In this document: piece after piece, positions 45,952-55,333 of the stretch
Layout of the letters: each line of letters starts with the position of its first letter
How positions within the stretch are numbered: the first letter of the stretch is position 1
Source: Pyropia haitanensis
Lineage: Eukaryota; Rhodophyta; Bangiophyceae; Bangiales; Bangiaceae
DNA length: 64,000 bases
Direction of reading: 5' to 3'
Assembly: GCA_008729055.1 (NCBI GenBank)
Contig: SDUX01000004.1
Coordinates: 6,030,559 to 6,094,558 of the forward strand
Notes under the pieces: generated by a model
What the model saw: only the letters and a program-made list of their open reading frames with translations
Database searches by the model: none
What the model was told of the DNA's origin: nothing
Program-made: the position numbers and the translations under genes

Positions 45952-46763
45952 GGCGGTCAGGCCGGGGCGTCGCCAGCACCACGCAGCCGGTGAGGAGAGG
46001 GCGGACAGCCGCAACGGCCGACAAGAGGCGGGCGTCAGCGCAGAAGCAGCACCCCAAGGGGAAAGCGGAGGGGGAGAGGAGGGGGGCGCGGGGATGAGGA
46101 CGGCAGCCAACCGCGGCGCGGGCGCCCACCGCCCGACCAGAGGCGACGTCAAGGTGAACGCGGGCACCGGGCGTTGGCGGTCTCGCGGCGGTGCGCCCCA
46201 CCCGCACGTCGGACACCCACAAGGAGATGCAGGGTAGGCGGCGGGGGCGGGGCGGGCGCGGCCGCACAGGCGACAGGGCGGAGCGGACCGGTGGCAGAGC
46301 CGAGAGGGGGATGGCGGTCGAGTCTGTTGCTCGGTAGCGCTTGAATCCGCGGGAAGGCCCGTCTGCAGGGCGGACGCACGCAGCGGCCCTACGGGCCACT
46401 ATTTCCGTACTTTCATGGAAATTGGACTGTGTCCCTCAGATTTTTTATGAACGAACTGAGTTTGTTTTCAAATACTGTACTGTACTGTAGGGAGCCGTCC
46501 GTCGTCGCCCCGCGGCCTGTGCTTGGTGGCCTTGACCCCGCGCCCGTCGTGGCCTCTGTCAATGACAGCCGCTGCTGGCAGCGAGCCTCGTTGCCGTCAC
46601 GCAGGCGCTGCCGGCCTGGCACTAGGGGTGTGCAATGTCACGATCTGTCATGAAATTTCATGGAAATGTCCGACCCCTCTCACTGTCGCCTTCCTACGCG
46701 ATGTCGTGACAGGAAATTTCTTTCCGTTTCTTTCCGACACGTGGCTTGCACACGGGAATGGAG
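45952..46763. other. Upstream region with palindrome and AT-rich patches
   Basis: Divergent interval between the MYND gene and the possible Gly-rich gene. It contains TTTCATGGAAAT-type motifs near 46412 and 46656, and a perfect palindrome at 46649-46662. Confidence 0.4.
46649..46662. promoter_or_regulatory. 14-bp palindrome CATGAAATTTCATG
   Basis: Perfect inverted repeat in an AT-richer patch about 100 bp upstream of a TATA-like sequence. A related half (TTTCATGGAAAT) recurs near 46412. It could be a dimeric transcription-factor site; function unproven. Confidence 0.3.
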
Positions 46764-46770
46764 TATATAT
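46764..46770 (+). promoter_or_regulatory. TATA box candidate (TATATAT)
   Basis: TATATAT in GGAGTATATATCCCC, about 160 bp upstream of the ATG at 46925. It is the clearest TATA box in the window. Confidence 0.45.
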
Positions 46771-46924
46771 CCCCACCACGTGTCCACAACTCCGCACTGC
46801 CGCTCGCTCTCCTTCCTTGCGGAACGACTGCTCGTCGTCGCCATCACTGTCCCTGCTTCCGTCTTCGTCCGCCTCGGATACTGAGTCTCACCTCCCACAC
46901 CACACCCCACCTCAACCAAACACC

Positions 46925-47276
46925 ATGGTTCTTCATCCCCTACGCCCCCCGCGGAGCCAGCGGGCTGTTAACAACACCTGGGTGGGGCGGTGGCTGGGGC
47001 GACGGCGGGGGCGATACCCGCCGGGGCGGCGGCGGCGGCAGCGGCAGCGGCAGCGGCGGCAGCGGCGGCGGCGGCAACCCATATGCGGTGTCGGGTGGTG
47101 GCGGCGGTGGCGCCGGCGGTGGTTCCATTCGGCTGGGCGCGGCGCCCGCGGCGCCCGCGGCGGCGGCCACGTCGGCGAGCGCCTTCTACCCCCTTTCTTC
47201 CTCCTTTTCCTTTTCCCCCTCCTCCTCCTCTTACCCCCCGGTGGGCCGCACGTGGAGCGACAACCGCCGGCGGTGA
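46925..47276 (+). CDS. Possible small Gly/Ser-rich protein
   Basis: An ATG in good context (CACCATGG) lies downstream of the TATA candidate. Its own frame turns into Arg-rich text. The frame that looks coding (GGGGNPYAVSGGGG, SIRLGAAPAAP, SSSYPPVGRTWSDNRRR, TGA at 47274-47276) is offset from it. A frame change in the short G runs near 46980-47010, or a different start, would be needed. The product would be a Gly-rich protein of about 115 residues. Weak call. Confidence 0.3.
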
Positions 47277-48057
47277 GGGGACCCCCCCGCGGCGGCGGTG
47301 GGGGTCTCTTTCAGGGACCTTCCCGGCCGCTCCCTTTGTGGCCGCCGTGCAACCACGGCGCCCGCGTCGTGGCGGGCGGCCGCGTCCCGGTGCGGGCTGC
47401 CCGTCAGGGCGGGGGGGGTGCTGCGGCTGGGGCACGACCGCCGCGTGCCAGGGGGCGGGGGGGGGGGGCGGGGGATTTTTTTTTTTTTTTTAAGGAGGGG
47501 GGCAGTGGCGGTGAGGCGGTGACAAGGGAGCGGGTGCTGTGAAGCTGTTGTGCGTCAGACTGTGCTGAGCCAATCAGGGATGGAATTGGGAACGGTCCTG
47601 GCTCAGAAGTCCTTTTTGGCTTCAGGAAGGGACGTCCCTCTGTCGAGCGATGTCCCCCTTTTTCCGACAGCGGGCAGAGAAAGACAGCAGCAAATCTGTC
47701 CCGGGCCTTTCTGCACATCCCTACCTGGCACGGTGGCTGCGGCCGCTGTGCTTCATGCCGCGCCAAGTTGTAGCGCGGGGTGGCGGCGCTACCTCAATGC
47801 CAGAGCCGCTTCCCTCCGGGCCCTAACAGCCGCCCCAACCCGGCTCCCTGCCGTCCATGCTGCCCGCGGCCGCCGCGGCTCCCGCGCGGTCAGCCACCAC
47901 GGCGGGCGCCGGCAGGCGCGCGCCGCGGTGGCCGCCGTGACCACCAGCCGGTGGTGTTATTCCCAATCCCTTCCCGCCCCGACCCACGCGGTCCACCACA
48001 CGGGCGCCGCCGCGTGCCGCGGCGCGTGCCACGGCAAGCAGGCGGCAGCAGCAGCAC
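47277..48057. other. Intergenic with poly-T tract
   Basis: G runs and a 16-base T run (47476-47491). A CCAAT sequence lies at about 47569. No gene is supported. Confidence 0.4.
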
Positions 48058-48138
48058 GCTGTACTGGCCATGCCCGAGGCGCACGCTGTACTGGCCATGC
48101 CCGAGGCGCACGCTGTACTGGCCATGCCCGAGGCGCAC
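48058..48138 (+). repeat. Three tandem copies of a 27-bp unit
   Basis: Three identical units at 48058-48084, 48085-48111 and 48112-48138, each containing GTACTGGCCATGCCCGAGGC. The length is a multiple of three, but no convincing gene runs through it. Confidence 0.9.
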
Positions 48139-48865
48139 GCGCCTTTGTCGCACTGGGGGGGGGCGTGGGGGTTGAGGAGGCGGAAGGATGGTATGTTGGC
48201 CCTGCAACAACTGGCCCTGATCGGTAGGAGGGGGGAGCACGCGTTGCCTCGGCCACGACGCCTGGTGGCGCCCGGCCCGACCCGCCGCACCAACCCCGCC
48301 ACTACTACCCGCTGGCGCGTGCTTGCGTGCTGCTGCCGTCCGCGGGCACGTCGCCCTGGCAGGGGCTGTGCGGCGGGGCGCGGCAGCCAGCGGCCCGGCT
48401 GTTGGATGGGAAGGCGGGGGGGGGGGAGGGCGGTTGCAGTTGCCCGTCACGGCCAGTGCCACTGTCGCCCTGCGCCCGGTTGCCCGGCATGTGCGCACGG
48501 GGGGCGCCGGGGGGGGTGGTGCGGCAGTGCCGAGCGACGGCAACGGCCCGGCGGCGGCGGCGCGGTAGCGGGTGATGGCGGCGGAGGTGGCGGCGGCGGC
48601 GGTGGCAGCGGCGGCGGCGGTGGTGGCGGCGAGTACATAGGCGGCGGCGGCGGCGGTGGTTTGTGGCCATTTCCGTTCCGCACCACCCGCACTACCAGCA
48701 CCAGCCCACCGGTCTTCATCCGCCCTCACCCGCCCACAACCACCTCGTTGCCGTCACCGCCTACGCCATCCCCGCTAGCCGACGCTTCCCGTCGACGCCT
48801 ACTCCCCTCCTCCTCCCACCCCACCCTCACCCACCTTCCCAGCCCCCCCTCCCCTCCGCTTCACC
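48139..48865. other. Upstream region of the trypsin-like gene
   Basis: It contains a Gly-codon-type GGC/GGT repeat (48560-48660) followed by a CT-rich leader before the ATG at 48866. A frame through the repeat is open but has no start or domain. Confidence 0.4.
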
Positions 48866-49849
48866 ATGGGCCGTGTTCGCAACGTGGCCGTTGCCGCCAT
48901 CGCGACCGTCGCGACCGTCGGGGCGGTGTCGGTCGCGGTGACCGCGCAGGCCGTCCTGACCGCCCCCGCCGCGGCGCTCAACGCCACCGAGCCCGCCCTG
49001 ACCGCCATGAGCGGCGACCGCACGACGCCCGTGATCGTGGCGCCGCCCAAAAAGACGCCCGGCCGCCGCGGCCGCATCGTCGGCGGCCGCGTCGTGGGCG
49101 ACCTGGACCCCGAGACCGGCTCCCAGTTTTTTGCCAAGATCTTTACGCCCGACGGGGCGGGCTTTTTCTGCGCGGGCTCCCTCGTTTCGCGCCGCCACGT
49201 GCTGACGCGTGCCGGCTGCAACGTCCTCCCGGGCGACGTGGTGCGGGTGGGCGGCACGCAGCTGTTTGACGGCCTCGAGTACAAGGTCCAAAAGGTCAAC
49301 GCGCACCCGGGCTTCAACCCCGTCGGCGACGTGCACGACATTGCCATGCTGACGCTCGCCAACCCGCGCTCCGAGGGCGCCATGATCCGCGCCGGCGTCG
49401 CGCCCGTCGCGATGAACACCCACTTTGGCCGCCCGCACGGCTTTTACGTCACCGGCTTTGGCGCGACCGACGCGGCGGCAACGACGGCGGGGAGCCTGCA
49501 GCTGAAGCGGGGCTACCAGCCGCTCCGCCCGTGGGCGGCGTGCGCGCCCATCTTTGACCAGGTGCGCCTGCCGGGCAGCGGCAAGCGCCTGCCCATTGAC
49601 GTGCACGCGCAGGTGTGCACCAACTACGGGTCGCCCAAGTCGGGCGCCCTGTGCGAGCGTGACGTGGGCGGGCCCATGTTCCGCGCCGACACCAAGTGGC
49701 TGGGCGGCGTCAAGACCAAGGTGTACACGCTGTACGCGGTGAGCTCGTTTTGGATTGGCACCGCCGCGGAGCGGTGCCCACAGGGCCTGCCCAACGTGGG
49801 CACCAAGGTCGCCTACTACAAGCGCTGGATCCAGGCGGCCATGGCCTAA
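48866..49849 (+). CDS. Trypsin-fold (S1) pseudoprotease, secreted
   Basis: 327 residues with a signal peptide (basic MGRVRN, hydrophobic to about residue 38), a pro-region of about 30 residues, and an S1 domain starting RIVGG (70-74). Hallmarks kept: FCAGSLVSRRHVLT, Cys102 and Cys118 (the Cys42-Cys58 pair), DIAMLTL with Asp158 (the catalytic-Asp position), and a GGP loop with Cys263. The catalytic His is replaced: LTAAHC reads LTRAGC (Gly117). The nucleophile is replaced: GDSGGP reads RDVGGP (Val267). With two of three triad residues gone the protein cannot be a serine protease. It is likely a binding, inhibitory or structural homologue, as known for other S1 pseudoproteases. Frame, leader and disulfide Cys are intact and codon bias is normal, so it is not a dying gene. 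Confidence 0.9.
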   Translation: MGRVRNVAVAAIATVATVGAVSVAVTAQAVLTAPAAALNATEPALTAMSGDRTTPVIVAPPKKTPGRRGRIVGGRVVGDLDPETGSQFFAKIFTPDGAGFFCAGSLVSRRHVLTRAGCNVLPGDVVRVGGTQLFDGLEYKVQKVNAHPGFNPVGDVHDIAMLTLANPRSEGAMIRAGVAPVAMNTHFGRPHGFYVTGFGATDAAATTAGSLQLKRGYQPLRPWAACAPIFDQVRLPGSGKRLPIDVHAQVCTNYGSPKSGALCERDVGGPMFRADTKWLGGVKTKVYTLYAVSSFWIGTAAERCPQGLPNVGTKVAYYKRWIQAAMA

Positions 49850-50625
49850 GGTGTGGGGCGGTCGTGACCGTCGCGGCGTGCGCCGCCCAGGGTCGGGGGG
49901 GGGGGGGGGGAGGTCCAGTGGCAACCAACCGGGAGTAGGAGGTAAGGGTGTGAGGGTAAGGGAGTGTACGCAGGTGTAGTAGGTGTGGGTGGTGACCCCG
50001 CCGCCACGCGCGGTGGCGGACGGGGCTGTACAATGGTGGGCGGCGGGTGGCGTCGCGGGGGTTGACCGGTAGGCCGGCGGTGGGTGGCGGCGGTGACTAT
50101 TTATTTTCCCGTCTATTTATTCTATTGATTGTTCTGTCTGCCTCGCCACTGTCACCCGCCGAACCGCCCAAGGGAGACCGCCGCCGCCGCTCCTGCTGCA
50201 AAGGACGGGACGGCGGAAGGCGGCGCAGCGGGGGAACGGTCGTCGCCGCCGCTCGACGCGCGCCACGGCCAAGGGCAATGCCACGGTGGCACTCGCACTC
50301 GCCCCGCGCAGATCCGCGCCGGATCCCGCCGCGTCCGATCGCCACACGGGCGCGCGGCCCGCGGTGCGTGCGGCCAACGGGGCTGGCAATCCCCCAGCCA
50401 TTGACAGAGAGGCCGTGCAGCTGGCGCGCGCTCCACCCCCACCCCTCCCCCCCCCCTTACCTCCCTCTTCACCCTCCCCCCCCAACCCCCCACTCCACCC
50501 TCCCCCCCCAACCCCACACTCCACCCTCCCCCCCAACCCCCCTCTTCACCCTCCTCCCCCAACCCGCCCCATCCTCTCCCCCGCCGCGCCCGCCGTCCCT
50601 CGCTTCCGCCGCGCCCCTGCCTACA
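49850..50625. other. Intergenic region
   Basis: 3' flank of the trypsin-like gene and C-rich leader of the carrier gene. Imperfect CCCCAACCCCCCACTCCACCC-type repeats occur at about 50478-50565. No gene is seen. Confidence 0.4.
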
Positions 50626-51952
50626 ATGGACGCCGCCGCCACCCCACTGTCGACGCCAGGGGACACCTCTGGGGGTACCGTGCCACACCCGCCGCCGGCA
50701 CCACCCCCCAGCGGCGCCGCGGCGGGTGCGCCACGGCCGCCACCGCCGCCGCGGTCCCCCCCCCACCGCTGCCTGCACGGACAGCGGCGGCAGCGGCGGC
50801 AGCGCCCCCCCCCCCGCCCCCCCACGGTACGGGCAGCAGCGGGCGGGGGTCCCCCCCACCCCCCCCCAACGGCACCCCCCCCCCCCCCCCACCCCCACTT
50901 CTCCCCCCGTACGCCTGTCCCACGACCTCGTCGCGGGCGCCGCGGCCGGCCTCGCCGCCGACGCGCTGACGCACCCGCTCGACACGGTGCGGACACGCGC
51001 GGCGCTGCCGCCACCGCGGCCGCCGCTGTCGGTGGCACGCCTGTACGCCGGGCTGCCGGCGGTGGTGCTCGCGTCGGCACCCGCGTCGGGCGTGTACTTT
51101 GCAACGTACGCGGCGGTCGCGGCGGCGTTGACGCCATCCCGGGGGGGGGGGGGGAGCGCGCCAGGCGAGATGGACCGCCGGCGGGGGTGGTGGCGGGGGT
51201 GACGACGGCGGCGGCGGCGGCGGCGGCGGGGGAGGGGGAGGGCACCGTGCCAGAGGGGGTGCCGGCAGAGGCGCGGCCGCCGCTAGCCGCCGCGGCCGCC
51301 GCCGGCGTCGCGGCGGAGCTCACCGCCGCGGCGCTGTGGACGCCCGCGGAGGTGCTCAAGCAGCGCGCGCAGGCGGCGGGCTGCGCCGGCGTCGCGGCGG
51401 GCGACTACCGCACGCTCCGTGCGGCGGTGGCGGCGGCGACGGCGGGCCCCGCGGGCGTCCGCGGCCTGTGGGCGGGCTACACCGTCGGCGTCGCGACGTA
51501 CGCGCCGTTTGCGGCCGTCTACTTTGCCGTCTACGAGGCGGTACGGCCGGCCGACGCGGCCGACGACGCGGCCGCCGACACGCCAGCCGCCGTCGGCGGC
51601 GACGCCGCCACCGCGGGCGGTGGGGGCGGCGGCGGCGGCGGCGGCGGCGGCGGGTGGGCGCCGCGGCTGGGCGCGGCGGCGGCGGCGGGCGGCGTCGCCG
51701 CGGCGGTGACGTGCCCGCTCGACGTCCTCCGCACGCGGGTGCAGGTCGGGGGGGCGGGCATCGCGGCGGCGGTCGCTGGCCTGACGGGCGCTGGGGGCTG
51801 GGGGCGGGCGGAGGCGGGGGGGGGCGCCGGGGGGGGGGGGGGGGGCGTGGGCCCGCGCGTGCACGACGCGCGTCGTGGCGCTGGCGCCCGCGGCGGCGGT
51901 GGGGGTGGCGGCGTGGGACTGGCTGCGGGGGGTGGTCGTGCACTGGTGGTAA
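50626..51952 (+). CDS. Mitochondrial carrier family protein, SAM-carrier-like (frameshifted)
   Basis: SLC25 transporter of about 440 residues for the inner mitochondrial or plastid envelope membrane. All three repeats show the P-x-[DE]-x-x-[KR] signature: THPLDTVRTR, WTPAEVLKQRAQ and CPLDVLRTRVQ. Other family motifs are LVAGAAAGLAADAL, LYAGLPAVVLAS, GLWAGYTVGV and AGGVAAAVTCP. PAEVLKQRAQ in repeat 2 and the order of motifs resemble S-adenosylmethionine carriers (SLC25A26/Pet8), so that substrate is suggested, not proven. The N-terminal 90 residues are Pro-rich (ATG at 50626). Frame changes are needed in C runs near 50800-50890, G runs near 51139-51151 and G runs near 51830-51845. The end is WLRGVVVHWW, TAA at 51950-51952. 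It converges with the Ala-rich gene. Confidence 0.75.
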
Positions 51953-52491
51953 GCGCGGGGGGGGTGAGGGGGGGGGTGTGCCGGCGGCTGCTGGGGGGGG
52001 TTGAGGGGCGGGGGGGATGGCCTCCCGTGCTGGGACGGGCGCCACCGCCAGGGCGGTGGCGGCCGGTCGCAGCGAGACGCGCCGTCTGGGGGGGAAAGCA
52101 AACGGCCGTGGCCGGGCGCGCCCACCACGACACACACGGCAGACACACGCCGCCTGAAGGGTACACGCACAGGCCGAGGGCGTACATACAGGCGGGGCGC
52201 GCCGCCAGCGGCGGCGCGTCCCGCCACAAGGAGAGCAAGCCAACCCACCCGCCCGCGGGCGCGCGCGCGCCGCCCACGCCCGCCGCGCAGACACCGCCGG
52301 CCGCCAGCCGCGGCCGCCGCGGCGGTCGCCAGCGCTGGCCACCCGCCGCGCGCGCCGAGACGCCCGGCCGCCCCCGCGACGGGCGCCGCGGGCGCGCCTC
52401 CCGACCGCGAGCCCCCCCCCCCCCCCCCCCGTGTCTCCCACTTCCCCCCAGCCCCCCCCACGCGCAGCCGGGGCGCGACGCGGCCGGCCCC
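51953..52491. other. 3' flanks of convergent genes
   Basis: GC-rich, with a C run near 52410-52430. A very long frame runs through here from the carrier into the antisense of the Ala-rich gene; it is compositional and was rejected. Confidence 0.45.
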
Positions 52492-54175
52492 TCACGGCGC
52501 CGCCGCCGCCGCCGCGTCCGCGGCGGTCGACGCCGCCGCGGCGGCGGCCTCCTTGGTCACCGCCACCGCGTCCCCAGCGGCGGCGGCGGCCGCCTCCTTG
52601 GTCACCGCCACCGCCTCGCCCGCCGCGGCCGCCGCCGCGTCCGCCGCCGCCGTCGCCGCCGCCGCGCCCGACCGTGCGGCGTCAACGACCGTCGCGCCCG
52701 CGTGGCCCGCCGCGGCGGCGGCGGCCGCCGCCCCGCCCGCCGCCGCCCCCCCCACCTTGGCCGCCCCGCCCGCCGCCACCCCCGCCGCCTTGGCCGCCAC
52801 GTCCGCCGTGGCGGCGGCCGCGCCCCGCGCCGCCGCCGCCGTCGACGCGGCGCCGTCGGCGGCGGCGGCCACGACGGGCGCCGCGCCATTCGCCGCCGCC
52901 GCCGCCGTGTCGGCCGCCGCCGCCGCGGCGCCGCGGGCGGCGCCGAGGCCCGCGTCGGCCGCGGCGGCGGCGGCGTCGGTGGCGGCCGCACCGGCCGCGG
53001 CCGCCGCGTCGGCGACCGCCGCGGGGGCGGCGGCGGCCGCGTCGGCCGCGGCGGCGGCGGCGCCCTTGGCCGCCGCCACCCCCGTCGCCGCCACGTCAGC
53101 GACGGCGCCGCCACCCGCCGCGGCCGCGCCCTTGGCCGCCGCCACCCCGGCGCCCGCCGCGTCGGCGGCCGCACCCGCGGCGGTCGATACCGCCGCCGCC
53201 GCCGTGTCCGCGGCGTTGGCCACCACCCCGGCACCCGTCGTGGCCGCCCCCTGCGCCGCCGTCACCCCCGCCGCCGCCGCGTCCGCCGCCGCCCCCGTCG
53301 CCGTCGACGCGGCGCCCGTCACCGCACCCGCCGCGTCCGCGGCCGCCCCTTGCGCCGCCGTCACCCCCGCCGCCGCCGCGTCCGCCGCCGCCCCCGTCGC
53401 CGTCGACGCGGCGCCCGTCACCGCACCCGCCACATCCGCGGCCGCCCCTTGCGCCGCCGTCACCCCCGCCGCCGCCGCGTCCGCCGCCGCCCCCGTCGCC
53501 GTCGACGCGGCGCCCGTCACCGCACCCGCCGCGTCCGCGGCCGCCCCCTGCGCGGCCGCCAGCCCCGCGCCCGCCGCCTGGGCGCCCCCCCCCACCCCCG
53601 CCGCAACCCCATCCGCGGCGGCGGCCGCGGCACCCTCCACCGCCGACAGCCCCGCGGCCGCCGCGTCGGCAACGGTGCCCGCCGCGGTGGACAGCCCCGC
53701 CGCCGCGTCGGCGGCCACCCCCGGCGCCGCCACCGCGCCAACACCCACCGCGGCGGTCGTCGCGGCGGCGGCCACGCCCGTTGCGGCCGCGGCGGACGGG
53801 CCGTCTGCCTCCTCGGCCGTCTCCTCCCCAGACACGTTGCCCCCGACGGGCACGTCGGCGGCCGCGGCGGCGGCCGCCGCCGGCGCCTCGGCCGCCGTGG
53901 CCGCGGCGGGGGCGGCCGGCGCCGCCGGCGCCGCCGCCGACGCGGCGGCGGCGCCACTGCCGCCGCCGCCGCCGCCGACGCCCGCCAGCCCCTCCCCGCC
54001 GTCCACCTTTAACCGCTTGGCGACCACCTCGGGCGCCACGTCGCCGACGCCGACGCCGCCATCAAACAGCCCCTCCTCCACGACCAGCCCGTCGGCGGCG
54101 GGGCCGAGTGCGGGCGGCGGCGCCGCCCGCTTCTTGCCCTTGCCCTTGCCCACCACCGCCGCCGCGCCGGGCACC

Positions 54176-54215
<40 letters not shown>

Positions 54216-54390
54216 TGCCGCCGCCGCCGCCGCCGGCACCCCCGCCGCCCGACAGCGCCGCGACGGCGGCGAGACGGGCGGCATCGCCGGCCTTGTCCTG
54301 CGCCTCGTCCTCCTCGGAAGAAGGGGAGGGCGTGTACGACGAGTCCTCCGAGTCGTTGTCCGACAGGTCCCCGCCCATGAGGGCCTGCAT
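52492..54390 (-). CDS. Ala-rich repeat protein with acidic N-terminus and nuclear signals
   Basis: 632 residues, single exon, ATG at 54390. The N-terminus is acidic and phosphorylatable (GDLSDNDSEDSSYTPSPSSE). It is followed by a Gly run and two basic motifs that look like nuclear localisation signals (GKGKGKKRAAP; AKRLKVDGG). From about residue 150 to the end it is Ala/Gly/Thr/Val-rich with 11-residue periodicity (for example GAAADAAAAGVTAAQ, AAAKGAAAAA, AVTKEAAAAAA). It includes three nearly exact 33-residue units coded by 99-bp tandem repeats. The pattern resembles LEA-type or apolipoprotein-like amphipathic helices, which may be disordered until bound. An acidic start plus nuclear signals suggests a nuclear protein. 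No catalytic domain; function not known. Confidence 0.65.
53261..53557. repeat. Three 99-bp tandem repeats inside the Ala-rich gene
   Basis: Copies begin at 53261, 53360 and 53459 with very few differences (for example CCGCGTCC against CCACATCC in the second). Each codes a 33-residue unit with GAVTGAASTATG. Near-identity at silent positions points to recent duplication or gene conversion. Confidence 0.85.
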
Positions 54391-55333
54391 CGTGCGCGCA
54401 AGGGCGGGCGGACCGCCGCGACGGGGGGGGACGAGTGTGGCGGGGAGAGGGGGCCCAGACCAACCGCACGGTCACAGGCACACACGCCGCCTCGGCACGG
54501 TGGCGGGCGACGCGACACAGGCGCGCGCGGCGCGGCGGCGGTGGACTGGGCGTGTGGCGCGATGGGCGGGCGGCGCGGTCGCGCGCACACTGGCCAGTTG
54601 GGGGTGGGGCGGGGCGGGGGGGGGGTGGGGGGGGGGGGGGGGGGGAGCGGCCGTTCGATCGCGCGCCAACGAGACGCGTCGGTGCCACGTGGGGACCCCG
54701 CTCACGATGAGTAACTTCATTTGTGACGAAAACTGTCCCGGCCGCGCCAAGTGACCCCGATCGTCGCTGGGCTGGCTCCACGCGGGGCGGCCGACGGCGG
54801 CGTGCTGTTCGCTCAAGTTTGGGGCCGGCGGGTCAACCGTCGGCAGAGGCGGCCCCCTCGTGGTCAATTCCGTCTGAATCCCAGAACAATTCTAATGGCT
54901 TTTTCCCCCTCGGTGCGTGTGGGATCTCGTCCACGGCGCACCCGGCGGTCCCGCCGCGAGGGCGGGGACCCCTCGTGGTCGCCGAGCGCCGCAGGGGCGC
55001 GGGGATCACCCAGGGTGTCCCCGCAGCCGAGCGCCAGCGTGAGGAGGCACGGCGCCGCTCACGCAGACACAAAAGGGCCACGCCTGCGGAGCCGCCAACG
55101 GCCGTCGACCTTCTCCGCGGCGGCCAACAGGGCGGAACACTAAAACAGGAAAAAAAAAAAACGCCTCCAAGGTCCGTGACCTACCGTATCCTCGCGCGCC
55201 GCCCCGTCTCTGCCCGGTGCCCCACTCCACGGACGACCGCCCCAGCGCTCGTACCTGTGGGCCACATCCGACACTACCCGTCCGCCCAACCCCTCCCACC
55301 CCTCCCCCCCTCTCTGTCCGCGGGCGCCCCCGC
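54391..55333. other. Intergenic between the Ala-rich gene and psbO
   Basis: G runs at 54616-54648, a more balanced stretch (54700-55000) and a 12-base A run (55150-55161). No gene is seen. Confidence 0.45.

Noticed and set aside
46746..46925. Upstream ATG at 46746 as start of the Gly-rich protein
   Set aside because: It lies before the TATA candidate at 46764, so it would not be in the transcript from that promoter.
48058..48138. Tandem 27-bp repeats as a CRISPR array
   Set aside because: Units are directly adjacent with no spacers, and the genome is eukaryotic.
53261..53557. 99-bp repeats as a mobile-element end or satellite
   Set aside because: They are in frame and inside a coding region; an internal protein repeat explains them.
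50047..54012. 1321-codon plus-strand frame
   Set aside because: It joins one segment of the carrier to the antisense of the Ala-rich gene. The second half is an artefact of GCC/GGC repeats.
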